Part shown: positions 60,746 to 64,000 of the stretch, in pieces
Layout of the letters: the number at the start of each line of letters is the position of its first letter
How positions within the stretch are numbered: the first letter of the stretch is position 1
Source: Prosthecobacter sp.
GTDB lineage: Bacteria; Verrucomicrobiota; Verrucomicrobiia; Verrucomicrobiales; Verrucomicrobiaceae
Assembly: GCA_021733925.1 (NCBI GenBank)
Contig: JAIPJY010000003.1
Location: 1-64,000, forward strand
Reading direction: 5' to 3'
Length of the DNA: 64,000 nt
Notes under the pieces: generated by a model
Database searches by the model: none
What the model saw: the letters and a program-made list of their open reading frames with translations, nothing else
What the model was told of the DNA's origin: nothing
Translations under genes and position numbers: made by a program

Positions 60746-62467
60746 CTACAGATACCTTAAGTATTCCAGATTTTTCGTCTGTCGTTTGGCAAAAAAATAT
60801 GGAATGCCTCCAAAAGCCACGGTGAGCACAGCCAGTCCAGCTAAGGCTGCGAGCTCTATTTTACCGTTATACCCCACCATGGCCACGGCATCCTGCCTGA
60901 GATTTTGCCAAGATGGAATCAGCAGCAGGACCATTCCGCCCACGATGTAAACGAAACTGGCGATCAGGCAGACGGTGCCGCCAAAGCCGGAGACAATGCG
61001 CGCGGGATTCGACTCCCTGAAATTGGGAACGAGAGCGCCGAGAGACAACGCCAGCGAGGTCAGTCCATAGCTCAGCATTGAAATGGAAGCGCTGAAAAAC
61101 AAAATGCGCGGCCCTGACAGGCCAAGTGAGAATCCCGAGACCACGACCAGAGTCACCATGACGATGGCTAGTACGCTGGCGCTGAGGCGCAGCTTCAAGG
61201 CCAGCACACGGTGCAGCGGCAGAGGGGAGAGTCCCAAAATCCATAGACGCTGTCCTTCCAAGCTGAACTGCGGATAGATGAAACGGGTTGTTAGTGTGGA
61301 CAGGGCGAGGCAGCAGACCAGCAGGTTCAAATGACTCACGACGGTGATCCAAAAGGGGCTCTGCAGATCGTAGCCCAGCTTGCGCAGGTTCATCGAATAG
61401 ATCAGCAGGAGGCCAAAGATGATCGCCGACTGCCCCCATTGCACCGGTTCGCGCAGGAAGGTGCGGACTTCCTTCACGAGCAGCGCATAGGAGGCACGAT
61501 CTAGCGCGAGAATGCGGCGCAGCCAATGGCTCAGGCGTCCGGGCTTGGCGCGTGACACGGGGGCTTTGACCTTGCCGACGACTCCGGGTGCCGCACTCAT
61601 GATGCGATTCCAGGCGGGGTAGTAGAAGGCGCTCGCGGTCCGGGTCGTAATCATGATGCTCATCAGCGCATTGGCCAAGAGCACGAGATTGAAGAAGACG
61701 GTGCGCTCAAAGGTGCCGCGTCCGGCGGCCTGAATCGTTTCCGCCACCCACGAACTGGGTAGAAGCGGGTGCATGCAGATCTCTGTGTGACGCAGGATCT
61801 GGTTCAAGCTCGCGCTGAGGTCGCCTGAGTTCAGTGACTCGACGCTGGAATGCCAGATGGGCAGGGTTCGAATCAGCAGCAGGACGACGACTGCGAGCAG
61901 GGGTTTCCACATCCAGCGTTTGGCCCAGAGCACCAAGGCGATCAGCAGCCAGGTCGAAACATTTGCGGCGATGGTCACCAGAGCCAACACTGCAGGCAGG
62001 ACCGCGAGCATGAATCTGGAATCCGCCTTGTAGGTCTGGGCCAGGGCCAGCAGGATGGGGGTGCTGAGCAGCAGCAGTCCCCAGCTGGCCAGCAGCATGC
62101 CCTCCAGAGTCTTCCACAGCACCAGGCTGCGCGGTGGCAGTGGCAGGGCTATCTGCCATTCCATGTCCTTTCGCCGGAACAGGCTCATGCCAGTGATGGT
62201 GGCATTGGAGATGATCAGCATCACGAAGAAGAAAAAGAAGAGCAGAAACACCAGCCGCTCCGTGAGCAGCGGGCCGATAAGGGGGAGCTTCATCATGAAA
62301 TCCAGCCCGCGGCCCACCAGGAGGTAGGCGGAGAGACTGTACAGCCCGAGGAACATGCCGACTGTCAGGCTGAGCAGCTTGTTTTCCCGCATGCCAAAGC
62401 GCAGCTTGTGCTGCAGCATGCGCCCGTGCGTTCGGGCGAGAAGCCATGTGGCAGATGCGGTGGTCAT
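60746..62467 (-). CDS. ABC-2-type exporter-like membrane protein
   Basis: 573 residues with about 12 hydrophobic segments. MSLFRRKDMEWQIALPLPPRSLVLWKTLEGML and FSLEGQRLWILGLSPLPLHRVL are duplicated blocks typical of putative ABC exporter permeases with two ABC-2-like halves. No ATPase gene lies next to it in this window; the substrate is unknown. Confidence 0.75.
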   Translation of the reverse strand: MTTASATWLLARTHGRMLQHKLRFGMRENKLLSLTVGMFLGLYSLSAYLLVGRGLDFMMKLPLIGPLLTERLVFLLFFFFFVMLIISNATITGMSLFRRKDMEWQIALPLPPRSLVLWKTLEGMLLASWGLLLLSTPILLALAQTYKADSRFMLAVLPAVLALVTIAANVSTWLLIALVLWAKRWMWKPLLAVVVLLLIRTLPIWHSSVESLNSGDLSASLNQILRHTEICMHPLLPSSWVAETIQAAGRGTFERTVFFNLVLLANALMSIMITTRTASAFYYPAWNRIMSAAPGVVGKVKAPVSRAKPGRLSHWLRRILALDRASYALLVKEVRTFLREPVQWGQSAIIFGLLLIYSMNLRKLGYDLQSPFWITVVSHLNLLVCCLALSTLTTRFIYPQFSLEGQRLWILGLSPLPLHRVLALKLRLSASVLAIVMVTLVVVSGFSLGLSGPRILFFSASISMLSYGLTSLALSLGALVPNFRESNPARIVSGFGGTVCLIASFVYIVGGMVLLLIPSWQNLRQDAVAMVGYNGKIELAALAGLAVLTVAFGGIPYFFAKRQTKNLEYLRYL

Positions 62468-62482
62468 GCCTTGGCGCCCATG

Positions 62483-63844
62483 TTATTTGTTGCCGAGCAC
62501 ATTCTGCTCAATCTCGTTGTCCTTGCCGCCGACCGTGATGAGCGAGGTTGCCTTGCTGCGCTTATCTTCCTCACGGTCATCCCGGATGATGTTGCCGATG
62601 ACCATGCTGTTGGTCACCTGATCGAGGCGGAGGGCGACTCCATCGGAATCCAGAACGCTGTTGTGGCAGATCTGCAGGCGGTTGCAGGACTCGATGTCCA
62701 CTGCCGCGCGCTGCTTCCAGACGCCGCTGATCACGTTGTTGTTCAGAATGCTGTCTTCGCAGCGCAGGAAGACGATGCCGTTCATTTCGGCGTTGTCGTT
62801 GCCATTCACGAGGTAGCGCGGATTGCGGTCAAAATTGTTCCCTGTGACCACGATGTTACTGCAGTCTGTCACGACGAGATCGTGCTGAAAGCCTTCCCAG
62901 AAGGTGTTGCCGGTGATCGTCACACCACGTGAGTGCTGGACCTCCACATTGACCTGCACGTCGCTGAACACATTGGCGGTGATGGTCACATTGCCTTCGC
63001 GCGTGTGCTCGCGTCCGGCGCGGCGCAGCAGGGAGGCATCCGTGCCGGAACCGATGATGCGGATGTTGGCTGAATCGGGCGACTTGTGTGTGTGCTGCAG
63101 GGTGCAGCCGGTGATGGTCACCTCGCCGATGGAACCGCCGCGAGAGTCGAGCATGACGTTGGCACTGGGCGGGCCGTCCTTGGCGTGATTGCCCTCGATG
63201 TCGCAGGTGCCGATGTGGAGGTTACGAACGTTGCCTCCCACGGAAACGACGCCGCCGCCGCCGTTGTAACTGATGTGGCTGCCGACGATGTTGGACTGGT
63301 GCAGGTTCACATTGTCGTAGAAGACGCCGATGCCTGTGTTGTGGTAGAAATGACAGGCCGTGATCAGCACGTTGCGATTGCGTGTGGACAAATGCACGGC
63401 GTGCCGGCATTCACGAATGACGACACGGCTGAGGGTGATCTGCATGGTGCCCGTGGCCTCGATGCCATCCGCCTCCGCATGCGCTCCCACGATTTCAATG
63501 CCTTCCACCATGGGCGTGCGCTGGTTTTCCCAGACTTCGGGTTTGAACGACTCCGGCGCCGCCGAGCCTTCATGGGTGCCGATGAAATGGAGGGCGGGAC
63601 CTGATCCCGCCATGACGAGCCGTACGGTGCCATCACCGCTCAGCGCTGAGTAACCAGTTTTTGCCAGGTCAATCTTCAGCGTCTTTGTGATGAGATACAT
63701 CCCCTTGGGAAGTCGCACACTGCCCTGGGTATCGAACATGTGTTGAATCGCCGCTGTGTCATCCGCCTTGCCATCACCCACAGGCTGCTGACCCAGTGCC
63801 ACACTTGCTGCTGCCAGCAGCAGGAGAAAAGATTTTGAGAACAT
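62483..63844 (-). CDS. Secreted right-handed parallel beta-helix protein
   Basis: 453 residues with signal peptide (about 1-18). The N-terminus DGKADDTAAIQHMFDTQGSVRLPKGMYLI is the pectate-lyase-3/glycoside-hydrolase-28-like opening. Repeats of the N-xx-I-xx-N type (VTITGNTFW, IVVTGNNFDRN, SILNNNVISG) form a beta-helix. Could be a polysaccharide lyase or hydrolase or a structural adhesin; no catalytic triad is certain. The 156 bases after its start (63845-64000) show no gene. Confidence 0.88.
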   Translation of the reverse strand: MFSKSFLLLLAAASVALGQQPVGDGKADDTAAIQHMFDTQGSVRLPKGMYLITKTLKIDLAKTGYSALSGDGTVRLVMAGSGPALHFIGTHEGSAAPESFKPEVWENQRTPMVEGIEIVGAHAEADGIEATGTMQITLSRVVIRECRHAVHLSTRNRNVLITACHFYHNTGIGVFYDNVNLHQSNIVGSHISYNGGGGVVSVGGNVRNLHIGTCDIEGNHAKDGPPSANVMLDSRGGSIGEVTITGCTLQHTHKSPDSANIRIIGSGTDASLLRRAGREHTREGNVTITANVFSDVQVNVEVQHSRGVTITGNTFWEGFQHDLVVTDCSNIVVTGNNFDRNPRYLVNGNDNAEMNGIVFLRCEDSILNNNVISGVWKQRAAVDIESCNRLQICHNSVLDSDGVALRLDQVTNSMVIGNIIRDDREEDKRSKATSLITVGGKDNEIEQNVLGNK

Positions 63845-64000
63845 TTGTGCAGCCTAGCGGTGTGCCGGGGTTTTCGTCAATTTGAAGCTGCTGGTAGTGT
63901 TGAGAAATCGTCTCAGTGAGTGTTGCTTTGCAATCACTTGAAACCCACGCCTTCCAAGCGACGTATCGACCTCGCCTCATATCATCCCAACATTCTCTCA

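Overview
The window looks like chromosomal DNA of a high-GC member of the Verrucomicrobiota (Prosthecobacter/Verrucomicrobium-like). The reasons are the paralogous PVC-type secreted proteins (DUF1592, DUF1501, DUF1549/DUF1553 and membrane-bound-dehydrogenase families with CxxCH haem motifs), several formylglycine sulfatases, PAS-AraC regulators and very long co-directional runs of exported enzymes. This is inferred from protein content; no rRNA gene is present.

Layout. (1) 1-133 carries the 3' end of a group II intron (domains V and VI), followed by a REP-like palindrome. (2) 349-15600 is a nine-gene minus-strand run, most of it joined by 4-nt ATGA overlaps. In transcription order it encodes a DHDPS-superfamily lyase/deaminase, a hydroxyproline-2-epimerase-type proline racemase, a DPP4-like S9 peptidase, a DadA-like D-amino-acid oxidoreductase, a metallopeptidase with two HExxH sites, a sialate-esterase-like protein, a sulfatase, L-serine dehydratase and, after a 108-bp gap, a DUF1592 haem protein. 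A PAS-AraC regulator is divergent (15676-16398). Epimerase, D-hydroxyproline oxidoreductase and pyrroline-4-hydroxy-2-carboxylate deaminase are the first three steps of trans-4-hydroxy-L-proline catabolism. The peptidases suggest the source is collagen- or extensin-like peptides.

The most exciting observation is that both peptidases in this operon carry a segment resembling the beta-domain of the eukaryotic von Hippel-Lindau protein (pVHL), the domain that reads 4-hydroxyproline in HIF. In the S9 peptidase the residues lining the human hydroxyproline pocket (W88, Y98, S111, H115, W117) align with W123, Y133, T146, H150, W152. This points to a bacterial hydroxyproline-reading module attached to degradative enzymes.

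(3) 16399-22898: a DUF1501 gene and a DUF1549/DUF1553 gene separated by a four-helix-bundle (23S-IVP-like) gene flanked by 26-bp direct repeats, then a small hypothetical gene and a second PAS-AraC regulator. (4) 22974-28024: amidase, serpin, small secreted protein, pseudo-receiver, trpF, DUF423 protein; then tRNA-Phe. (5) 28276-48849: a 14-gene minus-strand run (plus two very short leader-like ORFs) of exported hydrolases, a sulfatase, an enolase-superfamily enzyme, a class IV aminotransferase, an M81 peptidase, an AstE/DoeB-like deacylase and two transporters. It looks like an uptake-and-degradation system for an unidentified amino-acid or peptide conjugate. (6) 48962-54196: a multi-PAS histidine kinase whose start is disrupted by a G7 tract, a glycosyltransferase and pssA. 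(7) 54381-56024: a DUF1858/rhodanese-like protein, a NifU/IscU-like scaffold and SufT (Fe-S assembly). (8) 56362-63844: tRNA-Ser, HMA-domain protein, secreted hypothetical, diacylglycerol kinase, sucD, two tail-anchored proteins, an ABC-2-like membrane protein and a beta-helix protein. No CRISPR array, rRNA gene, prophage or complete insertion sequence was seen.
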